Positions 1 through 5,161 are shown, numbered from the stretch's first letter. The stretch: DNA of 7,011 bases from Aequitasia sp047973235 (GCA_047973235.1 JBKEBP010000146.1:1-7011); one strand, 5' to 3'. The notes: a model not told the origin generated them from the letters alone. Translations and numbers: made by a program.

Positions 1-2
1 AG

Positions 3-40
3 AAAAAGTGGTTGAAATTAGCCACTTTTTTTCTCTTTTT
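3..40 (+). terminator. Intrinsic terminator within the left IS end, probably bidirectional
   Basis: The arms AAAAAGTGG (3-11) and CCACTTTTT (22-30) form a 9-bp stem with a 10-nt loop, followed on the plus strand by a T-rich tract to base 40. This would end transcription of a transposase gene entering from the left. On the minus strand the same stem is also followed by T residues, so it could stop the MATE operon transcript as well, since no other terminator lies between the MATE stop at 131 and this point. Confidence 0.6.
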
Positions 41-49
41 ATAAAGTTT

Positions 50-89
50 TAGGGAGATGATAACTCGTTTTCGAGTTATCATCTCCCTA
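50..89. repeat. Long perfect palindrome in the left IS end
   Basis: The arms TAGGGAGATGATAACTCG (50-67) and its reverse complement (72-89) form an 18-bp stem with a TTTT loop. There is no T-run directly after it on either strand, so it is not a classic terminator by itself. It may block read-through into or out of the IS, or be a structural part of the element tip. Confidence 0.75.
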
Positions 90-130
90 TTTTGGAATCT
101 GCCCTATTTCCCGACAGCCCCCTGTCCATA

Positions 131-1462
131 TCATGAGTAATGGTATTTTTTCCTTTGTGTAATAAGGGATCCTACTGTGAAAAGAAGCGCCAGTAGCTCA
201 GCAACCGTTACCGCCAGCCATATGCCGTTTATTCCTAAGATAATCGGCAGCACAAAGACGGCAATGGCCGGAAAAATCAGCGTCCGTATAAATGATAAGC
301 TTGCAGCGATTAGACCACTGTTCAGGGATGTGAAGAATCCAGCGCCGAAAACATTGAATCCGCACAATACGAATGACAGCGAAAACAGTCTAAATGCGTG
401 GGTGGTCATCGTCAGCAGATCGGCATCATAGCCAACAAAAATCCGCGACAATGGCGCTGCTGCCACCTGCGCAAGAATCGTAAGTATAACGCCGAAGATT
501 CCCATGAGCGTCAGCCCCTTGCGGAGTAGGCTTTTGAGTTCCTGATGGTTTTCAGCTCCGTAATGATAGCCGACGATGGGCGCACTGCCGATAGAGAATC
601 CGATGAAGATCGCAATAAAGATAAAGTTGACATACATGATGACGCCATATGCGGCAATGCCATCTTCACCGGCAATTTTCATGAGCTGCAAATTATACAG
701 AACGCTGATGATGGAGGACGAAATGTTTGTCAGCATTCCTGATGCGCCATTTGTGCAAACCTTTAGCATATCTGCGACGCGGAATGTAGGCTTTACAATT
801 CGAAGCAGGCTGCTGTTTTTCCTTGCAAAGTAGAAAAGAGGTCCAATGCCACCAACTACTTGGCTAATGATGGTGGCGAGCACCGCCCCGACAAGCCCCC
901 ATTGAAATACGGCGATAAAAAGCGCATCCAATACAATGTTTGCGACACCTGCACCAACTGTGAATGCGAGCCCGTGATTCGGCTTTTCTGCGACGGAGAA
1001 CAGGGATTGAAAAATTATTTGAAGCATATTTGCCGTTTGGCCAATCAGCATGATTCTGCCATATATGATACAATCATCGAAAAGTTGCCCGGTTGCACCC
1101 ATTGCACTGGCAACTGTCGGCAGCAAGAAAATACCAATAATGCTTAAAGTGATAGCACTGATAATCGTCATGAAAATCAGCATGGAAAAAAGCTGATTTG
1201 ATTTGGTCTTGTCGCCCTCGCCCAGCGTTTTGGCGACTAATACGCTGCCGCCTGTGCCGATCATAAAGCCGATTGTGCCGATCCCCATCAGAAACGGCAT
1301 GATTAAATTAATGGCCGCAAAAGGAGTTTTGCCAACAAAGTTTGATACAAACAGGCCATCGACAACACCATAAATAGATGTAAATATCATCATGATGATG
1401 GATGGCGCTACGAAGCGAAAAAGTTTTTTATAGGTGAAGTGATCGGATAATTGAATTCTCAT
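131..1462 (-). CDS. MATE family multidrug/metabolite efflux transporter (MepA-like)
   Basis: An inner-membrane antiporter of the MATE family, 443 aa from ATG 1462, the usual length for the family with about 12 membrane segments. Visible family signatures are the first-helix stretch VVDGLFVSNFVGKTPFAAIN, the loop GTGGSVLVAKTLGEGDKTKS, and in the second half SIGSAPIVGYHYGAENHQEL. It fits two six-helix MatE repeats, which use Na+ or H+ gradients to expel cationic or aromatic compounds; the substrate cannot be told. A TTG start at 1492 is possible in frame, but ATG 1462 is preferred because it lies 8 nt after the stop of the upstream kinase-like gene and has GAGGAA about 12 nt ahead, within that gene's last codons. 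Third gene of the MarR operon and probably translationally coupled. The stop codon is 9 bp from the IS tip; the C-terminus (RKKYHYS) appears complete. Confidence 0.93.
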   Translation of the reverse strand: MRIQLSDHFTYKKLFRFVAPSIIMMIFTSIYGVVDGLFVSNFVGKTPFAAINLIMPFLMGIGTIGFMIGTGGSVLVAKTLGEGDKTKSNQLFSMLIFMTIISAITLSIIGIFLLPTVASAMGATGQLFDDCIIYGRIMLIGQTANMLQIIFQSLFSVAEKPNHGLAFTVGAGVANIVLDALFIAVFQWGLVGAVLATIISQVVGGIGPLFYFARKNSSLLRIVKPTFRVADMLKVCTNGASGMLTNISSSIISVLYNLQLMKIAGEDGIAAYGVIMYVNFIFIAIFIGFSIGSAPIVGYHYGAENHQELKSLLRKGLTLMGIFGVILTILAQVAAAPLSRIFVGYDADLLTMTTHAFRLFSLSFVLCGFNVFGAGFFTSLNSGLIAASLSFIRTLIFPAIAVFVLPIILGINGIWLAVTVAELLALLFTVGSLITQRKKYHYS

Positions 1463-1470
1463 AATGTTTA

Positions 1471-2088
1471 CTATTTCCTCATATCCAGCCAAATTTTCGC
1501 ATATTCCGCAATCTGCGGTGCGATGGCCTTGATTTCGATATTTGTTGTATTAATGCAAAGATGATAGTTTTCTTTTGCGCCCCATTTTGAGCTGCTTATC
1601 ATGTCATAGCGACTTGCTCTGGCTGCATCAATTTGCTTGATTTGCTTTCTTAGCCCGCTGTCAGTCAGATTTTCATCCGACATTGAGCGCTCTCTACAGC
1701 GGCTTATTTTTGATGTCATGTCAGCATAGACAAATAAGCTGAGCGGCTGCTGTTCTTTCAGTAGGATGTCTGCGCTTTGCCCCATAATGATGCAATCACC
1801 ATGTTCAGCAAGACTTTTCACAACCTTCTGCTGTGCAATGAGAATATTGTTTGCCGTCTGATTGCTAAGCGTAGGATAGGCAAATGTGCGGCCAATTGTA
1901 ATCGGGTAGCTACGCAGTATTCCCTTAGCCAATATTTCGGCAACATACGTTTCGTCCAGCTTGCTTTCTTTAGAAATTGCTGCAATGATTTCTCTGTCGT
2001 AATAAGCGATACCGAGAAGGTCAGCCATGCGCTTGCCAAGCTCACGGCCACCGCTACCAAACTCACGACTGATTGTTATGATTTTCAT
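1471..2088 (-). CDS. Cytidylate kinase-like family protein
   Basis: A 205-aa P-loop protein of the cytidylate kinase-like family (Pfam Cytidylate_kin2 type). The N-terminus ITISREFGSGGRELGKRMAD (residues 4-23) is the family's modified Walker A: G11-S-G-G-R-E-L-G18, with Arg where classical kinases have Lys-Ser/Thr. Further family marks are AYYDREII (28-35), MGQSADILL (102-110) and RASRYDMISSSKWGAKENYH (157-176). The family often has GRCAD in the third position; here Arg is replaced by Gln. A true CMP kinase (Cmk) is normally a longer or different sequence, so nucleotide phosphorylation is uncertain; the substrate of this family is not well known to me. ATG 2088 follows AGAGG with 7 nt spacing. 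It lies 109 nt after marR and 8 nt before the MATE gene, so it is co-transcribed and perhaps works with the pump. Confidence 0.85.
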   Translation of the reverse strand: MKIITISREFGSGGRELGKRMADLLGIAYYDREIIAAISKESKLDETYVAEILAKGILRSYPITIGRTFAYPTLSNQTANNILIAQQKVVKSLAEHGDCIIMGQSADILLKEQQPLSLFVYADMTSKISRCRERSMSDENLTDSGLRKQIKQIDAARASRYDMISSSKWGAKENYHLCINTTNIEIKAIAPQIAEYAKIWLDMRK

Positions 2089-2197
2089 ACTAATACCTCT
2101 TTTCTGTTTTCGTTGGCTTTCAGTTCATACTAGCCAAAATATAAGCGCCCACTTATGAAAAGCAGGCACAACGATAATGACTGTGATTTCAGTGCTC

Positions 2198-2650
2198 TCA
2201 TTCTTTTAGCAATCCGCTGATTTCCTCCCGCAAAATTTCTAAATGTTTTTTTGATAGCGTCAGAAGCGCCTCGCGCTCCCCCTCGGAAAGACGATTAAAT
2301 GCGTTTTGTTCAGCATTTATAAGGGGACGAACGAACCTGTTTCCAAGTTCTTTTCCGCTATCCGTTAGACTTACTAGCTTCACCTTGTAATTGTCGGGGG
2401 AAGGAGTTAAGCTTACGAAGCCCTCCTTAACGAGACCATTCACAGCGGAATTGATAGTTGTTTTCGTCAGAGACCACTGCGCGCAAAGTTCTTTCTGCGA
2501 GTATGGCTGATCCGACTCGCACAGAGAATATATGACAGACGCTGCTGCATCAGAAAGTCCAAACTGTAATGCTAATCGATGATATAGCTCATCCGATTCC
2601 TTGTACAATTGGTTGAGCCTGGCCTGCAGTTCAAGTGTTTCTCGTTGCAT
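2198..2650 (-). CDS. MarR family transcriptional regulator
   Basis: A dimeric winged-helix DNA-binding regulator, 150 aa, typical MarR length. Residues about 33-75 form the helix-turn-helix (SDAAASVIYSLCE, then YSQKELCAQWSLTKTTINSA), with recognition helix near 61-74 and the wing near 82-96 (TPSPDNYKVKLVSLTDSGKE). Terminal helices (1-30 and 105-150) would dimerise. An in-frame ATG at 2704 gives 18 more residues, but it lies inside the promoter and operator. ATG 2650 has GAGG (2658-2661) spaced 7 nt and lies after the promoter, so it is chosen. First gene of the operon with the kinase-like and MATE genes. It probably represses its own operon through the palindrome at 2663-2696 and is released by a small-molecule ligand, perhaps a substrate of the pump; this is inference from the arrangement. 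Confidence 0.9.
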   Translation of the reverse strand: MQRETLELQARLNQLYKESDELYHRLALQFGLSDAAASVIYSLCESDQPYSQKELCAQWSLTKTTINSAVNGLVKEGFVSLTPSPDNYKVKLVSLTDSGKELGNRFVRPLINAEQNAFNRLSEGEREALLTLSKKHLEILREEISGLLKE

Positions 2651-2662
2651 AATATCGCCTCG

Positions 2663-2696
2663 CTTTCTATCGGTACGATTTCGAACTGATAGAAAG
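2663..2696. promoter_or_regulatory. Palindromic operator, probable MarR binding site
   Basis: The arms CTTTCTATC (2663-2671) and GATAGAAAG (2688-2696) are perfect 9-bp inverted repeats. The 16-bp centre is itself partly symmetric (5 of 8 positions pair), giving a 34-bp imperfect palindrome. It overlaps the end of the -10 box and covers the expected transcription start, so bound protein would block the promoter. The distal arm sits 1-2 bases from the ribosome binding site, so the transcript's first bases could also fold over it. Confidence 0.7.
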
Positions 2697-2723
2697 TATA
2701 GCAAGTATTTGCAGCTTTGTCAA
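2695..2723 (-). promoter_or_regulatory. Sigma-A promoter of the marR operon
   Basis: On the minus strand, the -35 box TTGACA (2723-2718) is followed by a 17-bp spacer and the -10 box TATACT (2700-2695). Perfect -35, near-perfect -10 and ideal spacing. Transcription should start near 2688, inside the operator palindrome, about 40 nt upstream of the marR ATG. Confidence 0.88.
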
Positions 2724-2841
2724 GCGGTGTTCTGTTGAAGTTATATTTGTTGGTAAAAATCATAATGCGGAGCTTAAAATTATTTCGAGTGAGGGATATC
2801 GGTTCTCGCTGTACCCATTTTCGGGGTGCGGTTCAGCCCAC

Positions 2842-2909
2842 GGGTGCACAATTACACGATACCCATGTCGCTGGAAAGTGGGTGCATCAATACACGATAT
2901 TGCACCCAC
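2842..2909. repeat. Two degenerate direct repeats with hairpin potential
   Basis: Unit one (2842-2865) and unit two (2880-2909) share GGGTGCA, then ACACGATA, then CCCA, at a 38-bp period. Unit two forms the stronger fold: TGGGTGCA (2879-2886) pairs with TGCACCCA (2901-2908), or alternatively GGGTG and CAATA pair with TATTG and CACCC around a CACGA loop with a small bulge. Further ACCC/GGGT motifs upstream (from about 2816) suggest older, decayed units. Confidence 0.5.
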
Positions 2910-2916
2910 AAAACGC

Positions 2917-2941
2917 AAAAAAAGCCACCCTGTAGGGTGGC
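2917..2941 (-). terminator. Intrinsic terminator reading leftward, orphan
   Basis: GCCACCC (2924-2930) and GGGTGGC (2935-2941) form a 7-bp GC-rich stem with a TGTA loop. On the minus strand it is followed by seven T residues (2923-2917). No minus-strand gene lies directly upstream, as the neighbouring sequence is a plus-strand tnpB remnant. It may shield the marR promoter from leftward read-through, belong to a lost gene, or be a structured left end of the tnpB element. Confidence 0.65.
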
Positions 2942-2971
2942 ATAATGGCATGTCGAAAGACCTAAAAGCGC

Positions 2972-3000
2972 TTGTTCCTTCGGCTGTTTTGTGTTATTAT
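2972..3000 (+). promoter_or_regulatory. Possible promoter of the tnpB remnant
   Basis: TTGTTC (2972-2977), a 17-bp spacer and TATTAT (2995-3000) resemble a sigma-A promoter. It would start transcription near 3007, ahead of an AAGGTGA ribosome-binding-like site (3028-3034) and the likely TTG start at 3043. Confidence 0.45.
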
Positions 3001-3042
3001 TACAATATATTTTTTAGTGCAGAGATCAAGGTGAACCCACTC

Positions 3043-3637
3043 TTGCATTTAACACTGAAACATCTTTCGACATGTGACTATAAGGTCCTGAAAGAACTCA
3101 GTCATATAGCTAAAAATCTCTATAATCAAGGACTCTATATCGTCCGTCAACATTTCTTCAGTCATAATGAGTATTTAAGCTATGCTAAGAATTACTCCCT
3201 ACTTAAACAGTCAGAAAACTATAAAATCATAAACTCAAATATGGCACATCAAATTCTTAAAGAAGTAGATGATGTATTTAAATCCTTCTTTGGGTTACTT
3301 AAGCTTGCTAAAAGCGGCAAGTATATTTATTCCGATATATCCATGCCAGGATATTTGAAGAAAGATGGTTTTACTACACTTGTAATAGGATTCGTAAGAT
3401 TAAATGACAACACTCTGACTATTCCATATTCAAATAGTTATAAGAAAGACCATTAAAGAGATATGTATTATCCCAAAAGCCGGAGCTAGGTTCTTTGAAA
3501 TCCGGTATACCTATGAAGTGGAATCGGAACAAAGAAACTTAAATCAAAACAATGCACTAGTTATTGACCTAGGTGTTAATAATCTCGCAGAGTTATTCAA
3601 AGCCTTGAGCTTTTTGAATAATATACAAAAAATCTAG
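3043..3637 (+). pseudogene. tnpB: Broken IS200/IS605-type tnpB (RNA-guided nuclease), frameshifted and truncated
   Basis: The N-terminal half of a TnpB (OrfB) protein. Reading from a TTG at 3043 (spaced about 8 nt from AAGGTGA), the frame gives LKHLSTCDYKVLKELSHIAK, then the family stretch KNLYNQGLYIVRQHFF and NSNMAHQILKEVDDVFKSFF. The frame stops at 3456. From about 3452 the next frame continues with IKEICIIPKAGARFFEIRYT and then ALVIDLGVNNLA at 3555-3590, the RuvC-I motif with its catalytic Asp. After NNLA the similarity ends abruptly and the frame stops at 3637. Intact TnpB proteins are about 370-400 aa, so the RuvC-II/III motifs and zinc finger are missing. A frameshift plus a 3' deletion leaves this inactive. 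No tnpA is present. The deletion appears to join the RuvC-I region to a hairpin resembling an element right end (3593-3621). Confidence 0.78.
3593..3621 (+). repeat. Hairpin at the end of the tnpB remnant, possible IS200/IS605 right end
   Basis: TTATTCAAAGC (3593-3603) pairs with GCTTTTTGAATAA (3609-3621) around a CTTGA loop, with a two-base bulge. IS200/IS605 elements carry subterminal hairpins recognised by TnpA at their right end, and tnpB normally runs close to it. The position right after the RuvC-I break fits an internal deletion between tnpB and the right end. It could also be a chance palindrome. Confidence 0.4.
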
Positions 3638-3641
3638 GAGG
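3636..3641 (+). promoter_or_regulatory. Ribosome binding site of the lipoprotein gene
   Basis: A perfect AGGAGG with 7 nt spacing to ATG 3649, which fixes the start. It overlaps the TAG stop codon (3635-3637) of the second frame of the tnpB remnant. Confidence 0.9.
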
Positions 3642-3648
3642 ATGAGAT

Positions 3649-4401
3649 ATGAAGAGGAAACTATTAACAGTGCTACTATTATGCACAATGACAATGTCTT
3701 TAGTGGCTTGTGGGAGCAGTTCGGACACCACGAACGAGGCAACGATCACAGACAGCGAAGCTACAAGCGAAGAAACCACTGAACCAAATGAACCAAATGA
3801 ACCAAATGAAGCAAAAGAAGTGGAAACAAATGAGTTATTGGAAATTGAATTTGTAGAGTATGGATATTCATATAGTGATGGATACGTCCACTATGCTTTT
3901 ACAATTACTAACCCTAGTGATGATATTATTTATCAGTATCCGATAGTGGATATAACGGCAAGGACTGCTGACGATAGTCTTGTCGGTGTTTCCACACAAA
4001 TTTTTAGTTACTTATTGCCGGGAGACAGTGTATCTTATGGTGCGCCATTTGATGTCACATCAGAGCCGTCAGAAGTTGAGTTCTCGGTAAGTTCTGGGAG
4101 AGAAGCTACTTTTATTCCTGACGAGCACAATGTACCGAATTCTGCATTGATAGTATCAAATACGACCGAAACAGTCGGCTCGTATGAGTCTACTAAATAT
4201 ATTGGAGAGGTTGAAAATACAAGCGAATATGATCAAAACGTTTTATTGGTTGTTATATTAAAAAATGGTGGAGAGATTGTTTATGGGACACTATCATATT
4301 TAGATAACATAGGTGCCGGACAAAAGAGAGCTTTTGATATCCTCGAATTTGATGTTCCTGCACATGATGAGTATGTTATATCACCCTACATTATTTACTA
4401 A
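3649..4401 (+). CDS. Secreted lipoprotein of unknown function with two Ig-like/FxLYD-like domains
   Basis: A 250-aa lipoprotein. Residues 1-21 form a type II signal peptide: basic MKRK, hydrophobic core, and lipobox LVAC with Cys21 as the lipid-anchored residue, so it sits on the outer face of the membrane. Residues 22-62 are a low-complexity Ser/Thr/Glu/Asn linker including a PNE repeat (46-54). Residues 63-150 and about 164-250 look like two beta-rich domains of similar layout (YAFTITNPSDDIIYQYPIVD; YIGEVENTSEYDQNVLLVVI), each with a strand, an Asn-Pro/Asn-Thr turn and a later L-x-G-x-S/Q-type segment. The second resembles FxLYD or related Ig-like domains of Firmicutes lipoproteins; this is a fold-level impression and no enzyme motif is seen. 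A weak promoter (TTCAAA 3596, 17 bp, TAATAT 3619) may lie within the preceding hairpin. No terminator follows. It is flanked by mobile-element debris. Confidence 0.85.
   Translation: MKRKLLTVLLLCTMTMSLVACGSSSDTTNEATITDSEATSEETTEPNEPNEPNEAKEVETNELLEIEFVEYGYSYSDGYVHYAFTITNPSDDIIYQYPIVDITARTADDSLVGVSTQIFSYLLPGDSVSYGAPFDVTSEPSEVEFSVSSGREATFIPDEHNVPNSALIVSNTTETVGSYESTKYIGEVENTSEYDQNVLLVVILKNGGEIVYGTLSYLDNIGAGQKRAFDILEFDVPAHDEYVISPYIIY
3781..3807 (+). repeat. Three perfect 9-bp tandem repeats within the lipoprotein gene
   Basis: The unit GAACCAAAT occurs three times in a row, followed by a degenerate fourth unit (3808-3816), encoding Glu-Pro-Asn repeats in the linker. In-frame units allow length change of the linker by slippage without breaking the protein. 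Confidence 0.9.
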
Positions 4402-4419
4402 GTTGACAAAAAAAATAAT

Positions 4420-4669
4420 TTACCGGCATTCATCTCGCTGCTTGCAGAAGCAGGAGTCTTCTGCCTAGAAATGATAAATGATCTGGAAAAGCATCAAATG
4501 TTCCATTGGCTATGCATAACCAAGCTTATGATTTGTCCGGATTACGTATAGGCGAACACATGGCACTTGATACGTCAGATGTAGATTTAATATAGAGATG
4601 TATTTGCACGTCACAGAGCGACTAAAGGAGCATGACAATAATACTCTAAAGATTATTAACGTAATGTAG
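4420..4669 (+). pseudogene. Scrambled, decayed tyrosine recombinase (integrase) remnant
   Basis: Three pieces match conserved parts of phage/ICE integrases, in three frame segments. (a) 4424-4500: an Arg-His pair (4424-4429), then after a frame change ISLLAEAGVFCLEMINDLEK and a His, matching the family's R-H-T-H-ISLLAEAG box II and the following Gly-His region (here Lys-His). (b) 4485-4592: YDLSGLRIGEHMALDTSDVD, matching box I, with the first catalytic Arg. (c) 4595-4669: EMYLHVTERLKEHDNNTLKI and a stop codon, matching the C-terminus with the nucleophilic Tyr. In an intact enzyme the order is box I, box II, Tyr; here box II comes first and the sequence between box I and the Tyr is missing. 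It is therefore a rearranged or composite remnant, not a gene. It lies 91 bp beyond the 3' end of ssrA, a common integrase target. Confidence 0.62.
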
Positions 4670-4701
4670 TTGCCCCTTTTCTGCCCATTTTTTAGTTTTT
4701 C

Positions 4702-4750
4702 AATAAGAAAAAGACACCGCAAACGCTGTATTTACAGCGTTTGCGGTGTC
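4702..4750 (-). terminator. Strong intrinsic terminator of ssrA
   Basis: An 18-bp perfect stem (4713-4730 with 4733-4750; arm GACACCGCAAACGCTGTA) is followed on the minus strand by TTTTTCTTATTG (4712-4701). It begins 10 nt after the mature tmRNA 3' end. There is no T-run on the plus side, so it acts leftward. Confidence 0.9.
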
Positions 4751-4759
4751 TAATTCCGA

Positions 4760-5102
4760 TGGACCTGGCGGGAATCGAACCCGCGTCCGAAAGCCCTTCC
4801 ATAATAGTTTCTCCCATTACAGTCATTACTTTGACATTCCCTCTACAAATCACCTAATGACAGGTTATTTGCTTTAGTAGCTTCATAAATTCTTCCATAC
4901 CCTCAAAGCTTTGGATACGAAGTGCTCCGTCTTAGATGAAGCCGATTCTTAAGCTACGGAATACTTAAGGTCGACTGCTGCCATTAGGCAGCGTACGCTA
5001 AATTTTCGTCTGCGTTTAAAATTTTTTGGAATTTTTAACGTAGTGTCCCACTACGAATGGCTTCTAAAACTTCTAGACCCCCGTCGAAACCAGTACAAGC
5101 CC
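4760..5102 (-). ncRNA. ssrA: Transfer-messenger RNA (tmRNA)
   Basis: tmRNA, which rescues stalled ribosomes together with SmpB and tags the unfinished peptide for proteolysis. On the minus strand the 5' part reads GGGCTTG and then CTGGTTTCGACGGGGG, the usual start of one-piece tmRNA. The 3' part carries the T arm GCGGGTTCGATTCCCGC and the acceptor strand CAGGTCC plus discriminator A. GGGCTTG pairs with CAGGTCC with two G-U wobbles, which sets the ends at 5102 and 4760. CCA is not encoded (the next bases are TCG) and must be added. Length is 343 nt, normal for the family. The tag frame is at 5013-4984. It has its own promoter (5161-5133), with a leader of roughly 25-30 nt presumably removed by RNase P. 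Confidence 0.95.
4984..5013 (-). other. tmRNA tag reading frame, peptide ADENLAYAA
   Basis: From the resume codon GCA (5013-5011) the frame reads Ala-Asp-Glu-Asn-Leu-Ala-Tyr-Ala-Ala followed by TAA (4986-4984). The hydrophobic end Ala-Tyr-Ala-Ala is a proteolysis signal of the kind read by ClpXP in Firmicutes. The resume codon is chosen by analogy with other tmRNAs, where GCA lies just before an Asn/Asp-rich tag. Confidence 0.88.
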
Positions 5103-5132
5103 TAAGACTAGTAGGTTTTATTGTGCTTACTT

Positions 5133-5161
5133 ATTATGGATGACAACTTGTAAAATGTCAA
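5133..5161 (-). promoter_or_regulatory. Sigma-A promoter of ssrA
   Basis: On the minus strand TTGACA (5161-5156), a 17-bp spacer and CATAAT (5138-5133). The -35 is perfect and the -10 matches 5 of 6 positions. It starts only 15 bp after the stop codon of the upstream acetyltransferase gene. Confidence 0.87.

Larger units (their letters stand above)
1..121. mobile_element. End of an insertion sequence, left copy (continues out of window)
   Basis: These 121 bases are the exact reverse complement of 6891-7011. The outer edge reads GGGGCTGTCGGGAAATAGGG on the minus strand from base 121 leftward, which resembles an IS terminal inverted repeat. The interior holds two hairpins (3-30 and 50-89), as often found between a transposase stop codon and the IS tip. 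No transposase coding sequence is inside the window, so the family is not established; GGGGCTGTC-type tips are reminiscent of IS1182-like elements, but this is only a memory-based guess. The tip lies 9 bp from the MATE stop codon, so insertion just missed that gene. The base after the tip is also C, so the exact border is uncertain by one base. Confidence 0.7.
2724..3042. other. Gene-free interval with hairpins, short repeats and two signals
   Basis: No convincing gene lies here: open frames on both strands are short, lack ribosome binding sites and match nothing I recognise. The interval holds a pair of related hairpin-forming repeats (2842-2909), an orphan leftward terminator (2917-2941) and a promoter-like pair for the tnpB remnant (2972-3000). 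The part from about 2917 to 3042 may be the left end of the IS200/IS605-type element whose tnpB follows. The stretch 2724-2841 shows nothing beyond scattered ACCC/GGGT motifs. Confidence 0.6.

Noticed and set aside
177..1147. Several plus-strand frames opposite the MATE gene
   Set aside because: They are antisense shadows of a clear MATE coding sequence with no start signals.
131..1492. Longer MATE frame with a TTG start at 1492
   Set aside because: The ten extra residues overlap the end of the kinase-like gene and add nothing family-like; ATG 1462 sits 8 nt after that gene's stop with a GAGGAA site ahead.
2198..2704. Longer MarR frame starting at 2704
   Set aside because: That ATG lies upstream of the expected transcription start, inside the promoter spacer; ATG 2650 has a proper GAGG site and gives normal MarR length.
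2842..2909. CRISPR array
   Set aside because: There are only two imperfect units, with no uniform spacers and no cas genes.
2760..2951. Minus-strand 63-aa frame in the repeat region
   Set aside because: It has no ribosome site, its composition follows the hairpins and terminator, and it has no recognisable similarity.
4510..4722. Minus-strand 70-aa frame downstream of ssrA
   Set aside because: It overlaps integrase-derived plus-strand sequence and the terminator region, and lacks a ribosome site.
4760..4790. A separate tRNA gene suggested by the T-arm sequence
   Set aside because: The T arm and acceptor strand belong to the tRNA-like domain of tmRNA; there is no anticodon arm nearby and the tag frame is present.
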